A stretch of DNA of 6,466 bases from Clostridia bacterium (GTDB lineage: Bacteria > Bacillota > Clostridia > Oscillospirales > CAG-272), in contig CAAGGQ010000105.1 of assembly GCA_900769475.1 (NCBI GenBank), forward strand, positions 1 to 6,466. Reading direction: 5' to 3'. The translations under genes were made by a program, and so were the position numbers. Below the pieces are notes generated by a model, which worked only from the letters and a program-made list of their open reading frames with translations, was not told the origin of the DNA and made no database searches. Below are positions 1-5,025 of this stretch, in pieces; position 1 is the first letter of the stretch; the number at the start of each line of letters is the position of its first letter.

Positions 1-477
1 ATGTATTTATATGTGCAATTCCTTGAAACAGGTATTTGGCATATGAATACAAAGATGGACAACGGCGAATGGAGGTACAGTGATGAAGAAAATAGTATTT
101 TGAGGGATAAATCCATTGCATTATTGGAGATTATATTTGAAGACGGAAACTATGGTTTCTATCATAGTCATTTGACAGATATACATTCTGATCAAGCAAA
201 ATACTATGCCAAACTTCGGTCTGTTGAAAAAACATTGCATCACCTAAAAAAAGCATCCGAGCATGCCGTAGCATTTTTGAATTGGGAACAAGGTGGCGAG
301 TATACTTGCTTGCTTTTCAAAGGAATGCGCCGAGGAAAATTTTCAACAAACGATACTCGGAACAATGCACTGTTTTTAATTGAAACTATGAAATCCAAAG
401 AGTTTGAGTTTTTATTTGATAACATGGAATTTAACCTTATCAAAAATCAAATTGAACCTTTGGCAAAGCATTGGTAA
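1..477 (+). CDS. C-terminal part of an XRE-type regulator (TPR-like), probably 5'-incomplete
   Basis: The frame is open from the first base to TAA at 475-477 (158 codons). Residues about 28-93 look like two or three amphipathic helical pairs of TPR type, with EDGNYGFYH at 47-55 and a helix ending KKASEHAVAF. A short YTCLL segment (101-105) follows, then a helical tail. From memory this order (helix pair, 'EHA' helix, 'YTSLL'-like strand, final 'PLAK'-like helix) is the C-terminal sensor region of many Clostridia XRE-family regulators, which carry an N-terminal helix-turn-helix not seen here. The true start therefore probably lies left of the window, or the gene is truncated. The ATG at position 1 has no visible upstream context, and the in-frame ATG at 43 has no ribosome binding site. 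Base composition and codons (AAA, ATT, TTG, GAA) are AT-rich, in contrast to the GCC/CTG/GAG-rich genes downstream, which hints at horizontal origin. The family call is moderate; the DNA-binding role is inferred. Confidence 0.6.
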   Translation: MYLYVQFLETGIWHMNTKMDNGEWRYSDEENSILRDKSIALLEIIFEDGNYGFYHSHLTDIHSDQAKYYAKLRSVEKTLHHLKKASEHAVAFLNWEQGGEYTCLLFKGMRRGKFSTNDTRNNALFLIETMKSKEFEFLFDNMEFNLIKNQIEPLAKHW

Positions 478-504
478 AATGTAATTGAGAATATTCGCAC
501 CTTT

Positions 505-532
505 GCCCCGCCTCGCGCGGGGCTTTGCTTTT
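505..532 (+). terminator. Rho-independent terminator of the first gene
   Basis: A perfect 7-bp GC-only stem (GCCCCGC at 505-511, GCGGGGC at 517-523) with a 5-nt loop is followed by the T-rich tract TTTGCTTTT. It sits 28 bp after the TAA of the regulator-like gene, the expected place for its terminator. Confidence 0.8.
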
Positions 533-591
533 GTGTCCACAAAAGCAGTGCTTGTCAGGAAAAGAAGACGGGCTTTCGTGGCGCACAAACC

Positions 592-720
592 AAAGGCTCC
601 CTTGTGTAAAGGGAGCTGTCACCGAAGGTGACTGAGGGATTGTTTTGCGGTGGGATTTTGCTTTTTACAATCCCTCCGTCTTGCTCCGCAAGCCACCTCC
701 CTTTACACAAGGGAGGCTCT
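592..720. repeat. Composite palindromic intergenic repeat (MITE/REP-like)
   Basis: The two ends are exact 19-bp inverted copies (597-615 and 697-715), and each copy is itself a palindrome (CTCCCTT...AAGGGAG). Inside them lie a perfect 6-bp hairpin GTCACC-GAA-GGTGAC (618-632), an inner arm GAGGGATTGT (634-643) matched exactly by ACAATCCCTC (667-676), and a second small hairpin TTGC-TCC-GCAA (681-691). The whole unit is nearly symmetric about base 656 and can fold as one long hairpin or as several local ones. There is no open frame of substance and no clear target-site duplication. I recall closely similar units scattered between genes in Faecalibacterium-like and other gut Clostridia; that is memory, not a search. 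It could be a non-autonomous mobile element or a structured repeat. Confidence 0.85.
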
Positions 721-736
721 CTTACCGCCCGACAGC

Positions 737-783
737 ACACCAAAAAGGTGTAACACACTATACCTTGCAGAGCAAGGCGTGTG
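737..783. repeat. Two adjacent small hairpins
   Basis: ACACC (737-741) pairs with GGTGT (747-751) around an A5 loop. Immediately after, CACAC (754-758) pairs with GTGTG (779-783), enclosing the perfect hairpin CCTTGC-AGA-GCAAGG (763-777) with a TATA bulge on one side and a C on the other. They extend the run of palindromic DNA that starts at 592. No function is evident. Confidence 0.5.
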
Positions 784-784
784 A

Positions 785-820
785 AAAGGAGTACGAACAA
801 ATTGTCCGTACTCCTTTGTT
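785..820 (+). terminator. Terminator-like hairpin, 11-bp stem
   Basis: AAAGGAGTACG (785-795) is exactly complementary to CGTACTCCTTT (807-817), and three more pairs form inside after one mismatch. The right arm runs into TTTGTTG, giving a modest T-tract. It could terminate read-through from the left, or belong to the repeat cluster, since no gene ends directly before it. Confidence 0.5.
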
Positions 821-897
821 GTAGGGAGGGGGGGTATCTCCCGCCGTTTTATTTGCATATATCGTTTGTTTTCGGCGGCAGCAAGCCACCGCCCTAC
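821..897. repeat. Degenerate long inverted repeat
   Basis: GTAGGG (821-826) and CCCTAC (892-897) bound arms of about 25 nt (821-846 and 873-897). The arms end in CCGCCG and CGGCGG and match imperfectly in between, with one gap and several mismatches. The loop (847-872) is AT-rich. It looks like a decayed palindromic repeat of a different type from the one at 592-720. Confidence 0.5.
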
Positions 898-957
898 CTG
901 CTTTATGAAAAGCGCCCCTTACGGTCTGCTTTTTCTTGTTGGTTTCTCCATTTGATA

Positions 958-986
958 TTGACAAATTTGGGATTTCATGTTAAAAT
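958..986 (+). promoter_or_regulatory. Sigma-A promoter for the 1109-3724 transcription unit
   Basis: A perfect -35 TTGACA (958-963), a 17-nt spacer and a -10 TAAAAT (981-986; 5 of 6 consensus) are preceded by an extended -10 TGT (978-980). Transcription would start near 993, leaving a leader of roughly 115 nt before the ATG at 1109. This is the only clear promoter found upstream of the three co-directional genes. Confidence 0.8.
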
Positions 987-992
987 CTAACC

Positions 993-1108
993 AACCTCTC
1001 ACGCCCTTTTTGAGGAAAAGAGTGCCGTGCTCTGTGGGGAAGAACTCCTTACGGTGTGGGCGCGGAAGGAGGGTTTGCATCTGGTTTGAGAACGCGAAAG
1101 GATAAACC
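993..1108 (+). promoter_or_regulatory. Long 5' leader with possible secondary structure
   Basis: CTCCTT (1045-1050) can pair with AAGGAG (1066-1071), hiding a Shine-Dalgarno-like sequence that lies 37 nt before the start codon and serves no obvious ORF. The loop holds GGGCG (1058-1062), which is complementary to CGCCC (1002-1006), so a pseudoknot-like fold is conceivable. The working ribosome binding site is AAAGGA (1097-1102), 6 nt before the ATG. I do not recognise a known riboswitch class, and the pairings are short, so regulation here is speculative. Confidence 0.25.
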
Positions 1109-1687
1109 ATGGAATCGTTTGTGGAACATTTTTCTGCCACGCTGGGCGTGGGCTACAATATTTTGGTCTACGGCATTGGGATCCTGGCCATGGCACTCTC
1201 GGTCATTGCCTTTCAGTTCCCCCGTCGGGTGACCATCATCATTTGTACCTGCCTGGGACAGACCAGTTGGGTGTTGTACTTTCTTTTGCAGGGAGATCTG
1301 ATGAGCGCCATTGCCTGCGGTCTTTCCGCCGTGATGCTGGCGGTCTTTTCTCAAAAGGACAAATGGAGATGGGCCACGAGCCTTCCCAGCATCCTGGTCT
1401 TCCTTGCGGTGCTTTCGGGTTTCTCGCTGTTGACCTTTGCCGGCTGGATCGATCTCTTTCCCCTGGCGGCGGGCATCTTTGCGGTCATTGCCAACAGCCG
1501 CGCCACCGAAAAGCGGTTGCGCCAGTTTTCGGTGCTCTGGAGCCTGGCCTGGCTCATGAACAGCATCCTCCGCATGTATCCCGTGGCGCTGATCAACGAT
1601 CTGTTCTGTACGGTGTCCGCCGCGGTATCCCTCCTTCGCTATCGGAGCAAGCCGACCTCCGAAGAGAAGAATGTTACGGAAGGATAA
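1109..1687 (+). CDS. YgjV-like multi-pass inner membrane protein
   Basis: This 192-residue protein is almost entirely hydrophobic helices, roughly at 16-36, 42-60, 64-81, 90-110, 115-129, 137-156 and 158-176. It ends in a short charged tail (RYRSKPTSEEKN). The opening pattern, a GIGILAMALSVIAFQ helix followed by a basic PRR turn and then a LGQTSWVLYFLLQG helix, matches my recollection of the bacterial YgjV inner-membrane family (Pfam Imp-YgjV). The molecular function of that family is not established. The start is set by AAAGGA at 1097-1102 and by an in-frame TAA at 1103-1105 that excludes an earlier start. It is the first gene after the 958-986 promoter, and no terminator separates it from the phosphodiesterase gene 124 bp downstream. 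Seven helices are apparent by eye, so the orientation of the C-terminus is uncertain. An unrelated small permease-like protein is the alternative. Confidence 0.75.
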   Translation: MESFVEHFSATLGVGYNILVYGIGILAMALSVIAFQFPRRVTIIICTCLGQTSWVLYFLLQGDLMSAIACGLSAVMLAVFSQKDKWRWATSLPSILVFLAVLSGFSLLTFAGWIDLFPLAAGIFAVIANSRATEKRLRQFSVLWSLAWLMNSILRMYPVALINDLFCTVSAAVSLLRYRSKPTSEEKNVTEG

Positions 1688-1811
1688 AAATTCTCAATTC
1701 TCTTTATTCCCTGATTCGCAAGCATCCCGATGACTCCCGTAGCGTGTCCTTCCTTGGAACGGGTCTGCATAAAACCCTCGCACCGTCGAGAAAAAAGAAA
1801 GGAAAACGAAC

Positions 1812-2819
1812 ATGAAAAAGCACACCGGTTGGAAGATCTTTGGAGGGATCCTTGGCGTGATCCTGCTGTTCTTTGTGGTGAGCAACGTGATCCCGCCCCG
1901 CCCCAACGTGGAGGAAAATCCCTTTGTGGTGGAAAAAGGCGACCTGCCCATGATCGCGGCACACCGAGGCGGTGGAGCCAACCATCCCGAAAACACTCTG
2001 CTGGCCTTTCGCGCGGCGGTGGAGACCGTTGGCGTGGACATCATTGAGAGCGACCTCTACCTAACCAAGGACGGCTACCTGGTGTACAATCACGATAGCT
2101 ACATCGACGAGACCTGCAACGTCAACGGAGATATTTCCCTGGAGGAGGTCAAGGAGCTTTGCAAGGATAAGAGTCGGCGCCACTATATTTCCGACATGAC
2201 CCTGGCCGAGCTTCAGCAATACAATTTCGGCTTTTACTTTGAGGACGAAAGCGGGGAGCGGATCTATCGGGACATCACTTCTCCCGCCGCCATGGGATTG
2301 CAGATCGCCACGGCCGACCAGCTCTTCTCCCTCTTTTACGAGAGCCATCCCGAGCTGCTCTTCATCGTGGAGATCAAGGATAGCGGCGAGCGGGGCGTGG
2401 AGGCCTGCCGTATTCTCTCGGAGCAGCTGGAGGCCTATCCCGGCTACATGGATCAGATCGTGATCGGAACCTTCCACGATGAGATCGAGGTCGAGCTTAA
2501 GACCAACTATCCGCAGCTTCTTCGCGGAGCCCCCACGGGCACGGCGCGGGATTTTGTGCTCACCCAGTATCTGGGGGTCAACCTCTTTAACCGCAGTGAT
2601 TTTGCCTGCCTGCAGATCCCTCTTTCCTACGATATTGGCGTGGAGATCCCGCTGGATGCCATGACCTTGGTGCGCCGTGCCCACCGCCGCAACATTGCGG
2701 TACAGTACTGGACCATCAATGATCCCGACGAGATGCGGATGCTGATTGAAATGGGCGTGGATTGCATTATGACCGACGATCCCGTTCTTCTCAAGGAGAT
2801 CCTTGCAGAGTATCGCTGA
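1812..2819 (+). CDS. Membrane-anchored glycerophosphodiester phosphodiesterase (GDPD)
   Basis: This 335-residue enzyme belongs to the family that hydrolyses glycerophosphodiesters, or related lipid or teichoic acid headgroups, to glycerol 3-phosphate and an alcohol in a metal-dependent reaction on a TIM-barrel fold. A single hydrophobic helix (9-27) without a lipobox cysteine should anchor it with the catalytic domain outside the membrane. The signature residues are all visible: H51-R52-G53 and E60-N61-T62, the metal pair E79-x-D81, the second catalytic histidine H94 followed by D95, E187-x-K189, W300-T301-x-N303 and the closing T321-D322. The stretch from H94 to E187 is longer than in compact bacterial GDPDs, implying an inserted subdomain at about 100-160 that may shape substrate choice. 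The start is supported by AAAGGA at 1798-1803, 8 nt before the ATG. It lies in the probable YgjV-GDPD-YitT unit. The substrate cannot be read from sequence. Confidence 0.92.
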   Translation: MKKHTGWKIFGGILGVILLFFVVSNVIPPRPNVEENPFVVEKGDLPMIAAHRGGGANHPENTLLAFRAAVETVGVDIIESDLYLTKDGYLVYNHDSYIDETCNVNGDISLEEVKELCKDKSRRHYISDMTLAELQQYNFGFYFEDESGERIYRDITSPAAMGLQIATADQLFSLFYESHPELLFIVEIKDSGERGVEACRILSEQLEAYPGYMDQIVIGTFHDEIEVELKTNYPQLLRGAPTGTARDFVLTQYLGVNLFNRSDFACLQIPLSYDIGVEIPLDAMTLVRRAHRRNIAVQYWTINDPDEMRMLIEMGVDCIMTDDPVLLKEILAEYR

Positions 2820-2822
2820 TAT

Positions 2823-2836
2823 GGGATCGCAATCCC
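2823..2836 (+). other. Small intergenic hairpin between GDPD and YitT genes
   Basis: GGGAT (2823-2827) pairs with ATCCC (2832-2836) around a CGCA loop, directly followed by TTTG. It begins 4 nt after the GDPD stop codon. The stem is too short and the T-run too poor for an efficient terminator. It might protect the upstream message end or slightly reduce downstream expression. Confidence 0.3.
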
Positions 2837-2866
2837 TTTGCAATCATCAAAAAGGAATGTTTTTTT

Positions 2867-3724
2867 ATGATAAAACGTGTTTTTAAGGAATATCTTTTGA
2901 TTACCTTTGGGGCGGCGTTGGCGGCGGTGGGCATTTATCTGTTCATGCTCCCCAACCACATTGCCGTGGGAACCGGTACCTCCCTGGCCATGATCTTGAG
3001 CGAGGTGATCCCCCTTCCCCTTTCTCTGATCTCGCTGCTTTTGAATATTTTTCTGCTGGTGATCGGCTTTTTGCTCATTGGTCCGGAGTTTGGCGCAAAG
3101 ACGGTCTACGTGTCCATAGTGATCCCGGTGGTTCTTGGAATTATGGAGATTTTTCTGCCCAATCTCGCCTCACTCACGGGGGACGCGCTAATGGATATGA
3201 TCTGTTATGTCATCGTGGTGGGCGCGGCTATGGCATTGCTGTTTTCCTGCAATGCATCCTCCGGAGGATTGGATATCGTTGCAAAGATCATCAGCAAATA
3301 CACGGGAATGAAGCTGGGCAGTGCCGTGGCTCTGGCAGGAGTGATCGTGGTGTTCTCCTCGCTCCTGGTGTATGATGTCAAAACTGTGATCCTGGGTCTG
3401 CTTGGTACCTACTTTTCCGGCATTGCCGTGGATCATTTTATCTTTGGCTTGAGCGTCAAGCGCAAGGTTTGCGTGCTTTCCTCCCGCTACGAGGAGATCG
3501 TAGAGTTTATTCTGTACGAGCTGCACAGCGGCGCCTCCCTCTACGAGGTAACCGGCGCTTACGACCGAACCCATCGCACCGAGATCGTCACCCTAGTGGA
3601 CAAGCACGAGTATCGCCGCCTGATGGAATACATCAAGACCAAGGACCCCAAGGCCCTGGTCACCGTGTACTCCATTAACGAGCTTCGCTATCAGCCCAAG
3701 GTGGTCAGCCGGGAAAAAAAGTAG
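2867..3724 (+). CDS. YitT family (DUF161 + DUF2179) membrane protein
   Basis: This 285-residue protein has the two-part YitT layout. The membrane region comprises hydrophobic helices at about 9-28, 36-48, 51-72, 78-97, 108-127, 150-168 and 172-193. It includes the family's conserved SSGGLDIVAKIISKYTG-type segment (131-147). A cytoplasmic DUF2179 domain (about 200-275) follows, starting KVCVLSSRYEEI and passing through YEVTGAYD to DPKALVTVY. The biochemical function of this widespread Firmicutes family is unknown; transport or sensing is often supposed. The frame is open from an ATG at 2762, but that would overlap the GDPD gene. I chose 2867 because AAAGGA lies at 2851-2856, 10 nt upstream, and the protein then begins with the expected short basic segment before the first helix. 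It is the last gene of the unit, followed 21 bp later by a strong terminator. The LPNHIAVGT loop after helix 1 (28-36) is in keeping with the family's conserved N-terminal region. Confidence 0.9.
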   Translation: MIKRVFKEYLLITFGAALAAVGIYLFMLPNHIAVGTGTSLAMILSEVIPLPLSLISLLLNIFLLVIGFLLIGPEFGAKTVYVSIVIPVVLGIMEIFLPNLASLTGDALMDMICYVIVVGAAMALLFSCNASSGGLDIVAKIISKYTGMKLGSAVALAGVIVVFSSLLVYDVKTVILGLLGTYFSGIAVDHFIFGLSVKRKVCVLSSRYEEIVEFILYELHSGASLYEVTGAYDRTHRTEIVTLVDKHEYRRLMEYIKTKDPKALVTVYSINELRYQPKVVSREKK

Positions 3725-3745
3725 GGAATGCTCTGTAACTAATGA

Positions 3746-3780
3746 AAAAAGCGGAAAAATTTTAATTTTTCCGCTTTTTG
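3746..3780 (+). terminator. Rho-independent terminator of the YgjV-GDPD-YitT unit
   Basis: A perfect 15-bp stem (3746-3760 with 3765-3779, core GCGGAAAAAT/ATTTTTCCGC) encloses a TTTA loop. The 5' arm starts in an A5 run and the 3' arm ends in T5, so it could also act on the opposite strand. It lies 21 bp after the YitT stop codon. Confidence 0.9.
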
Positions 3781-3803
3781 TTTATATTTCGTTTACTTTC
3801 GTA

Positions 3804-3812
3804 TGGTATACT
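3804..3812 (+). promoter_or_regulatory. Extended -10 promoter for the DegV-like gene
   Basis: TGG followed by TATACT (3807-3812) is an extended -10 element. No good -35 lies at 16-18 nt; the region upstream is T-rich (TTTATA at 3781-3786 would give a 20-nt spacer). Transcription would start near 3819, giving a leader of about 50 nt. It sits just past the preceding terminator, as expected for an independent unit. Confidence 0.65.
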
Positions 3813-3867
3813 AATAAAAATAATCAATGTAAACCGGTTCAAAAAAGAAAGAAAGTGACAGAAAGAT

Positions 3868-4725
3868 ATGGAAAACATCATCCTTGCCAGCGATAGCACC
3901 TGCGATCTCAATGAGGAGCTCATCGCGCGGTATAACGTCAAGCTCATTCCCCTCACCGTCAACCTGGGAGGTAACCTCTATCTGGACGGTGTGGACGTGG
4001 ATCCCGACGCCATCTACCGTCATTACGAGGAAAAGAAGGAGCTTCCCAAGACCTCGGCTCCCAACATTGCTGATTTTGACGCATTCTTCCGGGAGGCGAC
4101 CGCGCAGGGGGCCTCGGTGGTGCTCTTTACCATCAGCGCCGAGATGTCGGCCACCTATAACAATGCCCGTCTGGCGGCGGAGGAATATTCCAACGTGTAC
4201 GTGGTGAACACCAAGAATCTTTCCACAGGGGGCGGACTTTTGGTGGCGGCCGCGGGAGAGATGGTCAAGGCCGGCAAGACTGCCGCGGAGATCGCCGCCG
4301 CCTGCGAGGCGTTGATCCCTTGCGTGGACGCCTCCTTTGTGGTGGACGATTTGGAATTTTTGCACAAAGGCGGACGTTGCTCGGCGGTAGCGGCCTTTGG
4401 TGCTAATCTGTTGCAGTTAAAGCCCTGCATTGTGGTCAAGGACGGAAAAATGGGAGTTCATAAAAAGTACCGCGGCAAGTTTGCCTCCGTGCTGGAGAAA
4501 TACGTTGCCGAGCGGTTGGGCGACGCTTCGGACGTGGTTCCCGATCGGGTGTTCGTGACCCATGCGGGATGCGATCCCGAGATCGTGGAGGCCTGCGTGA
4601 AGCAGGTCAAGAGCATTGCTCCCTTTGGCGAGGTGCAGGTCACCCGTGCGGGGTGCACCATTTCCTCCCATTGCGGAAGGAACACCCTGGGCGTGCTGTT
4701 TATTCGGACGCACCCCCTCGTTTAA
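3868..4725 (+). CDS. DegV family protein (FakB-type fatty-acid binder)
   Basis: DegV/FakB proteins bind a fatty acid and present its carboxylate to the kinase FakA for phosphorylation, feeding exogenous or recycled acyl chains into phospholipid synthesis. The 285 residues match the family's usual size. Motifs in order are DSTCDL (9-14), TSAPN (62-66), the ISAEMSATYNNA segment (90-101), LHKGGR (166-171), LKPCIVVKDGKM, THAGC, and the C-terminal SSHCG (266-270) leading to NTLGVLF. The first lobe (DegV N domain) holds the carboxylate-facing Thr/Ser, and the second contributes H268. After H268-x-G270 the residue is R271, where I expect proline in most members. The ribosome binding site is weak: GAAAG 2 nt before the ATG, within a purine-rich leader. 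Flanking terminators and its own promoter make it monocistronic. No FakA gene is in the window, so the partner and the acyl preference are unknown. Confidence 0.92.
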   Translation: MENIILASDSTCDLNEELIARYNVKLIPLTVNLGGNLYLDGVDVDPDAIYRHYEEKKELPKTSAPNIADFDAFFREATAQGASVVLFTISAEMSATYNNARLAAEEYSNVYVVNTKNLSTGGGLLVAAAGEMVKAGKTAAEIAAACEALIPCVDASFVVDDLEFLHKGGRCSAVAAFGANLLQLKPCIVVKDGKMGVHKKYRGKFASVLEKYVAERLGDASDVVPDRVFVTHAGCDPEIVEACVKQVKSIAPFGEVQVTRAGCTISSHCGRNTLGVLFIRTHPLV

Positions 4726-4750
4726 GTATTTCAAAGAGAATAGAATCAAA

Positions 4751-4797
4751 CCGGCGGGAGGCTCTCATGGAGCCTCCCGCCGGGTGATTTTGTTTTT
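4751..4797 (+). terminator. Rho-independent terminator of the DegV-like gene
   Basis: A perfect 14-bp GC-rich stem (CCGGCGGGAGGCTC at 4751-4764 with its complement at 4770-4783) and a TCATG loop are followed by GTGATTTTGTTTTT. It begins 25 bp after the stop codon. Read on the other strand it is followed by TTTGATTCT, so it may also have served the minus-strand remnant beside it. Confidence 0.9.
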
Positions 4798-4805
4798 GGG
4801 AAAGG

Positions 4806-4895
4806 TTATTTTGAGTCGTCCCGGGCGTACCACTTGTCCGGCTTGGCCGTGGCTTTGGAGTCCGGTACGGCAAAGTAGGAAAAGGAGAACAGGAC
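4806..4895 (-). pseudogene. Possible 3' remnant of a lost minus-strand gene
   Basis: On the minus strand, 29 codons read from GTC at 4895 down to a TAA at 4808-4806. A TGA (4898-4896) lies just upstream, so there is no room for a complete gene. The peptide starts hydrophobic and aromatic (VLFSFSYFAVPD) and ends in a charged, lysine-rich tail (PDKWYARDDSK). Codons are the locally preferred GCC, TCC, GAC, AAG and CCG. A shared hairpin terminator follows immediately, as at a gene end. This pattern suggests the C-terminus of a decayed gene, but 29 codons can occur by chance and I recognise no family. Confidence 0.3.
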
Positions 4896-4931
4896 TCAAC
4901 AAGCGGTTGAGATGGGATTTTTAAAAAATAC

Positions 4932-4960
4932 TTGACATTTTCTAAAAACCATGCTATACT
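4932..4960 (+). promoter_or_regulatory. Strong sigma-A promoter for the right-edge gene
   Basis: A perfect TTGACA (4932-4937), exactly 17 nt of spacer and TATACT (4955-4960) with an extended -10 TGC (4952-4954) form the strongest promoter in the window. The spacer and upstream flank are AT-rich. Transcription should start near 4967. Confidence 0.9.
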
Positions 4961-4966
4961 AATGAT

Positions 4967-4980
4967 GGCGAAGGATCGCC
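4967..4980 (+). other. Hairpin at the predicted 5' end of the mRNA
   Basis: GGCGA (4967-4971) pairs with TCGCC (4976-4980) around an AGGA tetraloop, almost exactly at the predicted transcription start. A 5'-terminal hairpin of this kind could slow 5'-end-dependent RNA decay; that role is inference. Confidence 0.4.
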
Positions 4981-5025
4981 AACGATGAATATGGTATCCA
5001 TTTCTTTAGAAAGGAGATCGTTTTT

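Noticed and set aside
592..897. CRISPR array or tandem repeat
   Set aside because: The repeats are inverted and of several different sequences; there are no regularly spaced direct repeats.
781..990. 69-codon plus-strand open frame in the intergenic block
   Set aside because: It runs through hairpin and degenerate repeat sequence and through the promoter of the next unit, with no coding character.
1075..1089. Possible TTG-initiated leader mini-peptide after AAGGAG in the operon leader
   Set aside because: Only four codons, with a 3-nt spacing from the SD-like sequence and no run of regulatory codons; not supportable as an attenuator peptide.
1754..1774. Possible internal promoter before the GDPD gene
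   Set aside because: TTGGAA is followed by an ATAAAA-like box at only about 9 nt, far from a workable spacer, so no credible promoter is seen.
2061..2843. Minus-strand open frame (260 codons) over the GDPD gene
   Set aside because: The plus strand encodes a full GDPD with all catalytic motifs; the antisense product has no recognisable features and arises from codon bias.
2762..2866. Upstream extension of the YitT-like protein by 35 residues
   Set aside because: It would overlap the GDPD coding end, reads as a polar, arginine-rich peptide unlike the family N-terminus, and lacks a ribosome binding site; the ATG at 2867 has AAAGGA 10 nt upstream.
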